Assembly: GCA_035622335.1 (NCBI GenBank)
Contig: DASPVO010000004.1
Coordinates: 27,345 to 91,344 of the forward strand
DNA length: 64,000 nucleotides
Origin: DATJAJ01 sp035622335
GTDB lineage: Archaea; Thermoproteota; Nitrososphaeria; Nitrososphaerales; Gagatemarchaeaceae
Direction of reading: 5' to 3'
Shown: piece by piece, positions 1 to 6,367 of the stretch
How the letters are laid out: the number at the start of each line of letters is the position of its first letter
How positions within the stretch are numbered: the first letter of the stretch is position 1
Notes under the pieces: model-generated
Databases searched by the model: none
Told to the model about the DNA's origin: nothing
What the model saw: only the letters and a program-made list of their open reading frames with translations
Program-made: the position numbers and the translations under genes

Positions 1-288
1 CGCGATTACGTCCAGAGGCCTCTGAAGTCCGTCGTAGATCGTCCCGATCATGCCCGGACCCAAGGTCGTCGAGAGGGGTTGACCCGTCCCCGTGACAGGC
101 TCGCCTGGCCTGAGGCCGCTGGTCGATTCGTACACCTGGACGAATGCTATGTCGCCCGTGAGCTTGATGACCTCCCCGACGAGCTTCTCTTCGCCGACCT
201 GTACCACCTCGTACATCTTGGCCGCTGCCATGCCCGATGCCTTGACGGCCGGTCCGGAGATCCACTCAATCTTCCCCTTGACGACCAA
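1..288 (-). CDS. atpA: A-type ATP synthase catalytic subunit A, N-terminal part (cut by window edge)
   Basis: The first 96 residues of the catalytic A subunit of the A1Ao ATP synthase read on the minus strand from TTG at 288 and run off the window at base 1. The translation contains 'GKIEWISGPAV' and 'GEVIKLTGDIAFVQVYE', the beta-barrel that opens A/V-type A subunits, and 'GPGMIGTIYDGLQRPLD', which is highly conserved there. The nucleotide-binding domain lies outside the window. No ATG, GTG or TTG closer to the barrel fits as well. Subunits E, F and H lie upstream on the same strand, but an opposite-strand CDGSH gene separates them, so this gene probably has its own promoter in 289-407. Identity is secure; the start is likely. 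Confidence 0.93.
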   Translation of the reverse strand, partial: MVVKGKIEWISGPAVKASGMAAAKMYEVVQVGEEKLVGEVIKLTGDIAFVQVYESTSGLRPGEPVTGTGQPLSTTLGPGMIGTIYDGLQRPLDVIA

Positions 289-407
289 GGCTAAGAATCA
301 AGAAAGCCTCGGGCGAGTACCTTCAAAAGCCTTGTGATGGGTCAAGAGGTTTTTCCGCTCGGTGAAGCGCACCCGGACCTTAGGGTTGTGCCAGTCCCGT
401 TCCCTTC

Positions 408-1172
408 GTGAACAAGGGTTTATCATCCACTCAGGGTCTCAGGCACTGGATGCCCAAGCCTCACGAAGGGAAGATAGTGGTCTCGAAGGACGGTCCATAC
501 GTGGTCTCCGCTGGGATTCCGCTCACCATGGAAATAATTGAGCCCAACGAGGAAGGCCTGTCTTGGAACTGGAAGAGGGCGAAGAGCTTCGAGACCAAGG
601 GGGAGTACAGGCTCTGCCGCTGTGGTCGGTCGAAGACAAAGCCATTCTGCGATGGTTCGCACGCTCGGGCTCACTTCGACGGCGAGGAGACGGCGACACG
701 CCAACCATATGCGAGGCAGGCCGACGTGTTCGACGGCGCGACCATGACGCTCAGCGACGCAGAGAATCTTTGTGCCTTCGCCCGCTTCTGCGACCCGGGA
801 GGCAAAATCTGGTCACTGCTGGATTCGACCGACGACCGAGAGACCCGAAAGCTCGTCATAAGAGAAGAGGAGCATTGTCCCTCGGGAAGGCTGGTGCTCC
901 ACGACAAGAAGACGGGTGAAGAGATCGAGCCGGAGCTCGAACCCTCGATAGGTGTGGTGGAGGACCCCGCTCTGGGGTGCAGCGGCCCCCTCTACGTGCA
1001 GGGAGGAGTGAGGGTCGAGTCCGAGGATGGGATACCTTACGAGGCTAGAAATCGCGTGACCCTCTGCCGCTGCGGGGCGTCGGCCAACAAGCCATTCTGC
1101 AACGGGAGCCATGCGAGCATCCGCTTTAGGGACGGCCTGGTTGAGTTCATCCCTCTAAAGAAAGGTAAGTAA
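408..1172 (+). CDS. Double CDGSH-type iron-sulfur protein with divergent ferredoxin-like middle domain
   Basis: This 254-residue protein carries two CDGSH iron-sulfur motifs: 'CRCGRSKTKPFCDGSH' near residues 69-84 and 'CRCGASANKPFCNGSH' near residues 220-235. Each supplies three Cys and one His for a 2Fe-2S cluster. The middle segment has Cys residues and acidic patches resembling the DUF1271/Fer4_19-type domain seen in multi-domain CDGSH proteins. It is probably a soluble redox or cluster-transfer protein; the partner is unknown. It starts at GTG 408. Its position, facing away from atpA and towards atpE, splits the ATPase genes and is unusual. Family call is strong; cellular role is not established. 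Confidence 0.88.
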   Translation: MNKGLSSTQGLRHWMPKPHEGKIVVSKDGPYVVSAGIPLTMEIIEPNEEGLSWNWKRAKSFETKGEYRLCRCGRSKTKPFCDGSHARAHFDGEETATRQPYARQADVFDGATMTLSDAENLCAFARFCDPGGKIWSLLDSTDDRETRKLVIREEEHCPSGRLVLHDKKTGEEIEPELEPSIGVVEDPALGCSGPLYVQGGVRVESEDGIPYEARNRVTLCRCGASANKPFCNGSHASIRFRDGLVEFIPLKKGK

Positions 1173-1197
1173 GTCAACGGGTAAGCCCGAGCGATCC

Positions 1198-1818
1198 CTA
1201 AGGCTTCTTGGACGCACCGGCGCTCTGACCTGTCAGGAGGTCGGATACACTCTTGCGCAGCATCGGTCGCATCCTCTCTAGCCTGGCCTCGTACGTGTTG
1301 TCGAACCTCACGCTGCCGTCCAAAGACACGAGCACCGCACCCCCGAGAGACTGTATCGCTTCCTCTGACAGTGAGAGCTTGACGGGACCCTTGTTCAGCT
1401 TCTTCAAGACGGATGCAATCACTTTGTGGTCTTCCTTGTTGCAGTGCACGCTCGCGACCGGTCCTATCGCCTCCATCCCCTCTTTGATCAGCCTCCCGAG
1501 GGATGCTTGGCGTTCTTCGAGAGGAGCTGACGCCAGCCTCTTGTTCGCTTCATCGAAGACGTCGTTGACAGCGCGCTCTAGAGCTTTGAGCTGCATGTTT
1601 CTCGATTCTAGTTCTGCGGAACCTATGATCTGCCTACGCAGCTGCTCCGCCTGCCTCCTCCCCTCTTCGAGGATCTTAGCTGTCGCGTCGGTGCTCTCCT
1701 TTCTCGCTTCTTCGATTAATCTCAGTGAAGCATCCTTTCCTTCGGCGAGATCGGAGATTACTCCCTCCTCGAATTCGGAGGAGACCTTCGAGAGCGTCAT
1801 CTCTGCTGCTTCGCTCAC
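1198..1818 (-). CDS. atpE: A-type ATP synthase subunit E (peripheral stalk)
   Basis: A 206-residue protein with a long charged N-terminal helix (coiled coil to about residue 95) and a compact C-terminal domain containing 'LGGAVLVSLDGSVRFDNTYE', the hallmark of A/V-ATPase subunit E. E pairs with subunit H in the peripheral stalk that holds A3B3 against rotation. It begins at GTG 1818, two bases after the stop of subunit F, so H, F and E form one transcription unit. The length matches the family. In many archaea subunit A follows closely; here the CDGSH gene lies between them on the other strand. Confidence 0.93.
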   Translation of the reverse strand: MSEAAEMTLSKVSSEFEEGVISDLAEGKDASLRLIEEARKESTDATAKILEEGRRQAEQLRRQIIGSAELESRNMQLKALERAVNDVFDEANKRLASAPLEERQASLGRLIKEGMEAIGPVASVHCNKEDHKVIASVLKKLNKGPVKLSLSEEAIQSLGGAVLVSLDGSVRFDNTYEARLERMRPMLRKSVSDLLTGQSAGASKKP

Positions 1819-1820
1819 TC

Positions 1821-2117
1821 TCAGACCCCCAGGATAGACCGGAGCATCGCCCTATACTCGACCTTCTCTTGTTTGCTGCCTGGTCCAGGAACTTCGTAAA
1901 TGAGCGGCACCGCCTTCTTTGCCCTGATCGCAGTCAGCTCGTCCCTTATTGGCTTCGCCACGTCATCGCTGATCATAATCAGCCCTACTTTGGAGTCCCT
2001 GACCAGGGCGTCGACCTTCGAAAGCGCCTCCCTCCCCGACGAAACGTACTCCCCCGAAACGCCCGCGAGCACGAAGCCCGTCACGAACGCCTTTCCGCCT
2101 ATTGCCACCACTTTCAC
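1821..2117 (-). CDS. atpF: A-type ATP synthase subunit F (central stalk)
   Basis: This 98-residue protein has the small Rossmann-like fold of A/V-ATPase subunit F: 'MKVVAIGGKAFVTGFVLAG' at the N-terminus, a middle 'GLIMISDDVA' strand and a C-terminal hydrophobic helix. Subunit F binds the central rotor with D and modulates ATP hydrolysis. Its ATG overlaps the stop codon of the upstream gene H by four bases (ATGA), implying translational coupling. Length and position are as expected. Confidence 0.92.
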   Translation of the reverse strand: MKVVAIGGKAFVTGFVLAGVSGEYVSSGREALSKVDALVRDSKVGLIMISDDVAKPIRDELTAIRAKKAVPLIYEVPGPGSKQEKVEYRAMLRSILGV

Positions 2118-2443
2118 GAGCTGTCACCGAGCAGCCTCTTTGTAACGTGGTCGACCGCCGTCGCCTTCTTCTTCGAAATCATCTCCTTGAATTCGGCGAG
2201 CGCGTCCTCGCCTGCGTCCTTGATCTTCTCCGCTTCCTTGTTCGCGGCTCCTCGTACCCTGGCCACGTCGTGCTCCGCGTCGGAGCGAGCCTTGGTTATC
2301 GCCCTGGACTTCGCGCTCTCTGCCCAGTCGCTCGCGGACTTCACTATGCGTTTCTTCGAGTCCGCTGCCTCGGCCTTGATCGAATCGAGGGAGGATTCGA
2401 ACTCCTTGAGTGCCTTTATGGCCTCTTCTAGGGCTTGAGACAA
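2114..2443 (-). CDS. atpH: A-type ATP synthase subunit H-like coiled coil (peripheral stalk)
   Basis: A 109-residue, almost entirely helical, Lys/Ala/Glu-rich protein, apparently one long amphipathic coiled coil. Size, composition and position immediately before subunit F match the archaeal subunit H (AhaH), which forms a heterodimeric peripheral stalk with E. Coiled coils align weakly, so the call rests on gene order as much as sequence. It overlaps atpF by four bases. No membrane subunits I or K and no subunit C are found upstream in this window; NAC is next. Confidence 0.8.
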   Translation of the reverse strand: MSQALEEAIKALKEFESSLDSIKAEAADSKKRIVKSASDWAESAKSRAITKARSDAEHDVARVRGAANKEAEKIKDAGEDALAEFKEMISKKKATAVDHVTKRLLGDSS

Positions 2444-2488
2444 TTCGACTTCGGCCTCTCGAGTGTCGTTGCGTAATTAAACGTGACT

Positions 2489-2821
2489 CTAAGTCGTCAG
2501 CCTCAGTATCGCCCTGGCGACTTCTCCGTCTGACTCCTGAAGCGCTGAGATCGCCCTCTCCCTTGTAACGTTCGCCTGCTGTTGGACGAGCAGTACGTCT
2601 TCTTCGTTGTATGACCTCTTTTCCCGCTCGACCTCCTCGACTTCGCCCGTCACTTGGAAGATCCTGTTCCCCTGGAAGTTGACCTCGGTTACTGCCGCTC
2701 CCGCCAGGTGCAGCTCCTTGTCCTTTGTGATGATGACGACCTCCTCGACGTCGGGCATCTCCACTTGATTGATGCCCATCTTCTCCATCGCCCTTCTAGC
2801 CTGTCTGTTGTCCATCTTCAT
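2489..2821 (-). CDS. nac: Nascent polypeptide-associated complex protein (archaeal NAC)
   Basis: A 110-residue protein with the two parts of archaeal NAC: a NAC beta-barrel around residues 20-65, including 'VEEVVIITKDKELHLAG' and 'NRIFQVTGEVEEVE', then a C-terminal UBA domain ('DVLLVQQQANVTRERA' through 'EVARAILRLT'). It binds ribosomes and emerging nascent chains as a homodimer. The start codon overlaps the stop of the PUA gene by four bases (ATGA), and the ATPase genes follow, so these genes are probably cotranscribed. Confidence 0.95.
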   Translation of the reverse strand: MKMDNRQARRAMEKMGINQVEMPDVEEVVIITKDKELHLAGAAVTEVNFQGNRIFQVTGEVEEVEREKRSYNEEDVLLVQQQANVTRERAISALQESDGEVARAILRLTT

Positions 2822-3315
2822 GACTTTGCGCCTTGCCTGACCTTTACGGCGACCCCGCTCTTAAATTGTGTCATGTGTCTCCCGTTAATGACAGCCGTGC
2901 CCACGGCGACCACCTGGCCCCGCCGGTCCAGGACCACGACCTCGCCCCTCGGCCAGACGTTCTCGCCAGCGGCGTCGACGAACTTGCAGAAGACGGACTT
3001 GCCTGATTGCACGAACGGGACGGCGTCCTCGGAGATCGTGACGCAGTTCTTCCTGAACTCGCGGCTGTTTACCAAGATCCGCGCCCCGTATATCGATAGC
3101 GCCATAGCCCCATTGGGTTTGACGGTCGCGAACAGCTCTCGGTTGAGGTAGACCAGTTTGAGCCTCCCCGAACGCCGTGAGAAGACGAGGCTGAACCCGT
3201 TGGTTGGAAGCGCTTTGCTCGCTCCCCTTCCAAAGAGGTAGTCCACAAGGATCTCGACCCGCCTCATGGCATCCGGCTCGCTCGCCGATATGTAAAATGG
3301 ATTCCCAACGTTCAA
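2818..3315 (-). CDS. PUA-domain RNA-binding protein
   Basis: A 165-residue protein whose C-terminal 75 residues form a PUA domain ('AVPFVQSGKSVFCKFV' ... 'GEVVVLDRRGQVVAVGTAVI'), an RNA-binding fold of tRNA and rRNA modification enzymes. The N-terminal half resembles the pre-PUA domain of small archaeal PUA proteins; no catalytic domain is present. It is coupled to nac by a four-base overlap, suggesting a ribosome-related role. The TTG at 3315 lies within an AT-rich run that looks like the TATA box (about 3312-3320), so the true start may be the ATG at 3267. Confidence 0.85.
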   Translation of the reverse strand: MNVGNPFYISASEPDAMRRVEILVDYLFGRGASKALPTNGFSLVFSRRSGRLKLVYLNRELFATVKPNGAMALSIYGARILVNSREFRKNCVTISEDAVPFVQSGKSVFCKFVDAAGENVWPRGEVVVLDRRGQVVAVGTAVINGRHMTQFKSGVAVKVRQGAKS

Positions 3316-3373
3316 ATAAACTTGAGAACAGAAATCGATTCGTGGTCGTTCAGCCCGCTCGAGACGGAAACCC

Positions 3374-4450
3374 TTGACGCAGAAGGCTCTGCTGATTCAC
3401 TATCCCGACCCAAACGTCGCCGAAGAAGCCAAGGGTCTGGCCGAGGCGGCGGGATACGAGCCCACGGCCACCGTTGTCCAGAGGTACCTGTCGAGGTCTA
3501 GGATGGGCATTGGAGTAGGAAAAGCTCAGGAGGTCTCGGCTATCGTCAGAGAGCGAGGAATCGACACCGTACTCTTCGACTCAAGGCTCAATGCGTCGCA
3601 GACATACAACCTGGCGAAGCTCTGCAAGGTGGAGGTCAAGGACAGGGAGAAACTGATTCTGGAGATCTTCGCTAGGAGGGCTACCACAGCCGAGGCCAAA
3701 CTCCAAGTAAAGCTCGCCGAACTGAACTACGAGCTGCCGAGGGCGCGAGACAAGGTCAGGATGGCCAAGTCCGGGGAGCAGCCCGGTTTCTTCGGGCTAG
3801 GCAAGTACGAGGTCGATGTCTACGTGAGGATGATGAAGAGACAGGTCGCGGTTCTGAGGCGTAAGGTCGAGGAAGTCAGGGGTCAGAGGGGCGTGCAGAG
3901 GAGGCAAAGAGACAGGGCAGGGCTCACCACGGTTGCAATCACGGGTTACACTGGCTCAGGCAAGACCACTCTCTTCAACTCCCTCACTGGCGAAACGAAG
4001 GAGGCCGGAGGCGGCGCCTTCACGACTCTGGCCCCCACCACGCGCTCTGTGTACATCGAAGGCAGGAAGGTACTCTTCTCGGACACGGTCGGCTTCATCA
4101 GCAGGCTTCCCACCTATCTCATCGAGGCGTTCAAGTCTACCCTAGAGGAAGTCTCGTTGGCGAGCGTCGTTCTGCTGCTCCTCGACGCTAGTCAACCGGC
4201 CGACAAGTTCCAGATAGCCTACGAGAGCTGCATGGAGACGTTGGCCGAACTGGGTGTGTTCCCCTCGAGGGTGTTCGTCGTCTTCAACAAGATAGACTTG
4301 GCACGCGGTGCAATAGACGAAATGACGAGACGATTGAGCATCGTCGAACCCGTCTCCATCTCCGCCAAGACCGGAGAGGGCCTGTCCGAATTGGAGCGCA
4401 GGCTGTCGACCACTCTGAGCAGGATCCAGGAAACAGTGATAGCACACTGA
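3374..4450 (+). CDS. hflX: Ribosome-associated GTPase HflX (first copy)
   Basis: A 358-residue HflX-type GTPase. The N-terminal HflX domain (1-180) contains 'LNASQTYNLAKLC', the charged helix 'AEAKLQVKLAELNYELPRAR' and 'GEQPGFFGLGKYEVD'. The G domain has G1 'GYTGSGKTT', G3 'DTVGFISRLP', G4 'NKID' and G5 'SAKTGEGL'. HflX binds the 50S subunit and can split stalled ribosomes; it also binds ATP in some species. The start is TTG 3374. The gene leads a tight operon with trm56, tfe and an HD protein. A second HflX lies at 62426-63505. Confidence 0.93.
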   Translation: MTQKALLIHYPDPNVAEEAKGLAEAAGYEPTATVVQRYLSRSRMGIGVGKAQEVSAIVRERGIDTVLFDSRLNASQTYNLAKLCKVEVKDREKLILEIFARRATTAEAKLQVKLAELNYELPRARDKVRMAKSGEQPGFFGLGKYEVDVYVRMMKRQVAVLRRKVEEVRGQRGVQRRQRDRAGLTTVAITGYTGSGKTTLFNSLTGETKEAGGGAFTTLAPTTRSVYIEGRKVLFSDTVGFISRLPTYLIEAFKSTLEEVSLASVVLLLLDASQPADKFQIAYESCMETLAELGVFPSRVFVVFNKIDLARGAIDEMTRRLSIVEPVSISAKTGEGLSELERRLSTTLSRIQETVIAH

Positions 4451-4974
4451 CGAGAAGCATAGAGGTCCTCCGTGTAGGACAGCGATACGTGAGAGACGAC
4501 AGGACGCTCACGCACCTCTGCCTCGTCTCGAGGGCGCTAGGCGCTGAAAGAATCTACCTCCAAGAAGTCGAGAAGGACGTTCCAGGCACGGTGCAGAAGG
4601 TGAACGAGGACTGGGGAGGAGAGTTTCAAGTGGTGACGAGCGCCAGCTGGAAGAAGGTAATCGCTGACGCGAAGTCAGCGGGGAGGAAGGTTGTGCACCT
4701 CACAATGTACGGAGTGCCACTGCAGGACGTCGTCGAAGAGCTACAGCGCCAGGAGAAGCTGCTCTTCGTCGTGGGAGGGCCGAAGGTCCCTGGCTTCGTC
4801 TATCACGAGTCAGACTACAACGTCGCGGTGACCTCGCAGCCTCACTCCGAAATCGCGGCTCTCGCAATAACGCTCCATGACGTCCAGTCCGGAGAAGAAC
4901 TTAAGAAGAACTTCGGCAAAAGTAGACTGCGCATTCTTCCCACAGCCAGAGGGAAGCGCGTCGTGAGAAATTGA
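4447..4974 (+). CDS. trm56: tRNA (cytidine-56-2'-O)-methyltransferase aTrm56, probable CTG start
   Basis: SPOUT-family methyltransferase that methylates the ribose of C56 in the tRNA T-loop. Clear family blocks are 'RDDRTLTHLCLVSRALGA', 'VVHLTMYGVPLQDVVEEL' and the cofactor-binding knot region 'VGGPKVPGFVYHESDYNVAV' followed by SQPHSEIAALA. The first standard start, GTG 4489, would delete the opening beta-strand 'IEVLRVGQRYV', which is conserved in the family and encoded in frame just upstream. No ATG, GTG or TTG precedes it. CTG 4447 overlaps the hflX stop as CTGA, the same geometry as the next two junctions (TTGA, GTGA), so CTG is the likely start; ATA 4459 is the alternative. Confidence 0.9.
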   Translation: MTRSIEVLRVGQRYVRDDRTLTHLCLVSRALGAERIYLQEVEKDVPGTVQKVNEDWGGEFQVVTSASWKKVIADAKSAGRKVVHLTMYGVPLQDVVEELQRQEKLLFVVGGPKVPGFVYHESDYNVAVTSQPHSEIAALAITLHDVQSGEELKKNFGKSRLRILPTARGKRVVRN

Positions 4975-5480
4975 AGATAGAGTATGAAGACACTTTCGTA
5001 AAGGTCGCCGGTCTCATAGGAGGACCGGACTACGTGAGGGTAGCCAGGGCTCTACTCAACAATGAAAACGCGACCGACGAAGAGATCGCCTCGGCCACGG
5101 GTCTGAAGATCAAGACGGTGAGGAAGGCTCTCTATGATTTGTTCGGAAGGAGCCTCATCACAGGCGTCCGAGTTCGAGATCCGAAGAGAGGCTGGTTCGT
5201 CTACAGGTGGAAGGCACAGCGAGACCAGACCGATGGGTTCATTCAGACTCAGAGAAAGAAGATACTGACCAGGCTACGGCAGAGGCTCGAGTTCGAGGAG
5301 ACTCATGAATTCTACCACTGCGGGACGCCGACCTGCCAGACCAGGACCTTCGAGGACGCCATGGAGAACTTCTTCAAGTGTCCTACCTGTTCCAAGCCCC
5401 TCAACAGGCTGGACAACACGGAGCTGAAGGATGCTCTACGCTGGAAGACGAAACAGCTCGAAGACGAGCTGGTCAAGTGA
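4971..5480 (+). CDS. tfe: Transcription factor E alpha subunit (TFE)
   Basis: A 169-residue homologue of TFIIE-alpha. An extended winged-helix domain occupies residues 1-90 ('NENATDEEIASATGLKIKTV' is the recognition helix region), followed by a linker helix and a zinc ribbon with C..C (CGTPTC) and C..C (CPTC) pairs near residues 111-140. TFE stabilises the open promoter complex with RNA polymerase, TBP and TFB. It starts at TTG 4971, overlapping the trm56 stop (TTGA), and ends overlapping the next start (GTGA). Confidence 0.95.
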   Translation: MKIEYEDTFVKVAGLIGGPDYVRVARALLNNENATDEEIASATGLKIKTVRKALYDLFGRSLITGVRVRDPKRGWFVYRWKAQRDQTDGFIQTQRKKILTRLRQRLEFEETHEFYHCGTPTCQTRTFEDAMENFFKCPTCSKPLNRLDNTELKDALRWKTKQLEDELVK

Positions 5481-6028
5481 TTCCTGACCGAGAAGAGGCC
5501 CTGGCGCTTCACGAGAGGTATCATAGCGACCCCGTCATAGTGGAGCACTGCCTGGCTGTAGCCGAGGTGGCCGATATACTCGCCAGCGGTTATGTTAGGG
5601 CAGGGAGGTCGGTCGACTCGTCCGTCGTTCAGGCCGCGGCGCTGCTCCACGACATAGGTCGGAGCCGAGGCCACACGGTGAGGCACGGCCTCGAAGGAGC
5701 GCGGATCCTGGAGTCTGAGGGCGTAGACTCCTCCGTGGTGGAGGCGGTGCGCAAGCACGTCGGTGCGGGCATCTCGTCGGAGGAGGCGAAGACCCTCGGA
5801 TTCCCTGACCACGACTACATTCCTAGGACACGGGAGGAACGGATCGTCTGTTTCGCGGACAAGATGGTTGATTCCAACAGGGTAAGACCCTTCGACGGCG
5901 AAGTCAAGAGGTTCGTCAAGAAGGGGCACGACGTGCCTAGGCTCCTGGCGCTGAAGAAGGAGATAGAGGATGACCTCGGCGAAGACCCGGAGAGACTGAT
6001 CTTCGACAAGATTAAAGAATCTCACTGA
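5477..6028 (+). CDS. HD-domain (HDIG) phosphohydrolase family protein
   Basis: A 183-residue HD-superfamily protein of the archaeal TIGR00295 type. Metal ligands are visible as His in 'VEHCLAVAEVAD', the His-Asp pair in 'AALLHDIGRSRGH' and His in 'VRKHVGAGIS'. Substrate is unknown; HD proteins usually cleave nucleotides or phosphate esters. I place the start at GTG 5477, which overlaps the tfe stop as GTGA and sits shortly before the first HD helix; a longer open frame runs into tfe. It is the last gene of the hflX-trm56-tfe operon, suggesting a link to RNA or nucleotide metabolism. Confidence 0.85.
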   Translation: MIPDREEALALHERYHSDPVIVEHCLAVAEVADILASGYVRAGRSVDSSVVQAAALLHDIGRSRGHTVRHGLEGARILESEGVDSSVVEAVRKHVGAGISSEEAKTLGFPDHDYIPRTREERIVCFADKMVDSNRVRPFDGEVKRFVKKGHDVPRLLALKKEIEDDLGEDPERLIFDKIKESH

Positions 6029-6042
6029 TTCGCGCGGTTGAG

Positions 6043-6162
6043 ATGCCCGCTTGCATATGCAGGAGCTGCAGACACAGGACTCTGGAGAGCTGCTCCAAGT
6101 GCAACTGCTGCGAATACCACAGGTGTGCCTGCATGCAGAAGCCTCCCTCAGAATTTGGCTGA
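6043..6162 (+). CDS. Small Cys-rich protein (39 aa), unrecognised
   Basis: A short ORF from ATG 6043 to TGA 6160-6162. Nine of 39 residues are Cys, arranged near the N-terminus as CxC..C and then C..CxCC....CxC, with two His. This density in a short frame is unlikely to be chance and suggests a metallothionein-like or zinc/iron-sulfur binding miniprotein. An AT-rich TATA-like run (ATTAAAG, about 6011) lies some 28 nt upstream, compatible with a leaderless message. It lies between the HD gene and the initiator tRNA. I do not recognise a family; coding status is inferred from Cys content only. Confidence 0.5.
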   Translation: MPACICRSCRHRTLESCSKCNCCEYHRCACMQKPPSEFG

Positions 6163-6229
6163 ACCGCCGAGAAGAGGGCCGAGCGCTACCAAGCAGGGCG
6201 GCTATGACGGAAACGTTGCTTCCGAGAAG

Positions 6230-6237
6230 GATATAAG
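6230..6237 (+). promoter_or_regulatory. TATA box of the initiator tRNA gene
   Basis: The sequence GATATAAG ends 24 nt before the mature 5' end of the tRNA at 6261, the normal distance for an archaeal TBP site. Confidence 0.6.
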
Positions 6238-6300
6238 ACGAGTAATTCGGCTTCCTTCTCAGCGAGGTGGGGAAGCCAGGTTTATCCCGGCGGGCTCATA

Positions 6301-6314
6301 AGACTCGCTGAGAA
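6301..6314 (+). other. tRNA intron 1 (position 37/38, 14 nt)
   Basis: The fold is bulge-helix-bulge: outer helix GCGGG/CCCGC, central 4-bp helix CTCA/TGAG, 3-nt bulges TAA and AAA. Cutting after the second base of each bulge yields the normal loop CTCATAA. The inner part is a small 7-nt loop, so this is a relaxed motif. Confidence 0.85.
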
Positions 6315-6336
6315 ACCCGCAGATCGGTGGTTCGAA

Positions 6337-6356
6337 AGGGAATCAAGCCCTGAAAC
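6337..6356 (+). other. tRNA intron 2 in the T-loop (position 59/60, 20 nt)
   Basis: The bulge-helix-bulge has outer helix GGTGG/CCACC, central helix TTCG/TGAA (one G-T wobble), bulges AAA and ACT, and inner helix GGG/CCC closing a 7-nt loop. Cutting after the second base of each bulge restores a standard 7-nt loop TTCGAAT. T-loop introns are known mainly from Thermoproteales and a few other archaea. Confidence 0.82.
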
Positions 6357-6367
6357 TCCACCCCTCG

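Noticed and set aside
6038..6301. An 87-codon plus-strand ORF spanning the Cys-rich ORF and tRNA start
   Set aside because: It runs through the initiator tRNA and its promoter, has a low-complexity translation with no family likeness, and is out of frame with the better-supported Cys-rich ORF.
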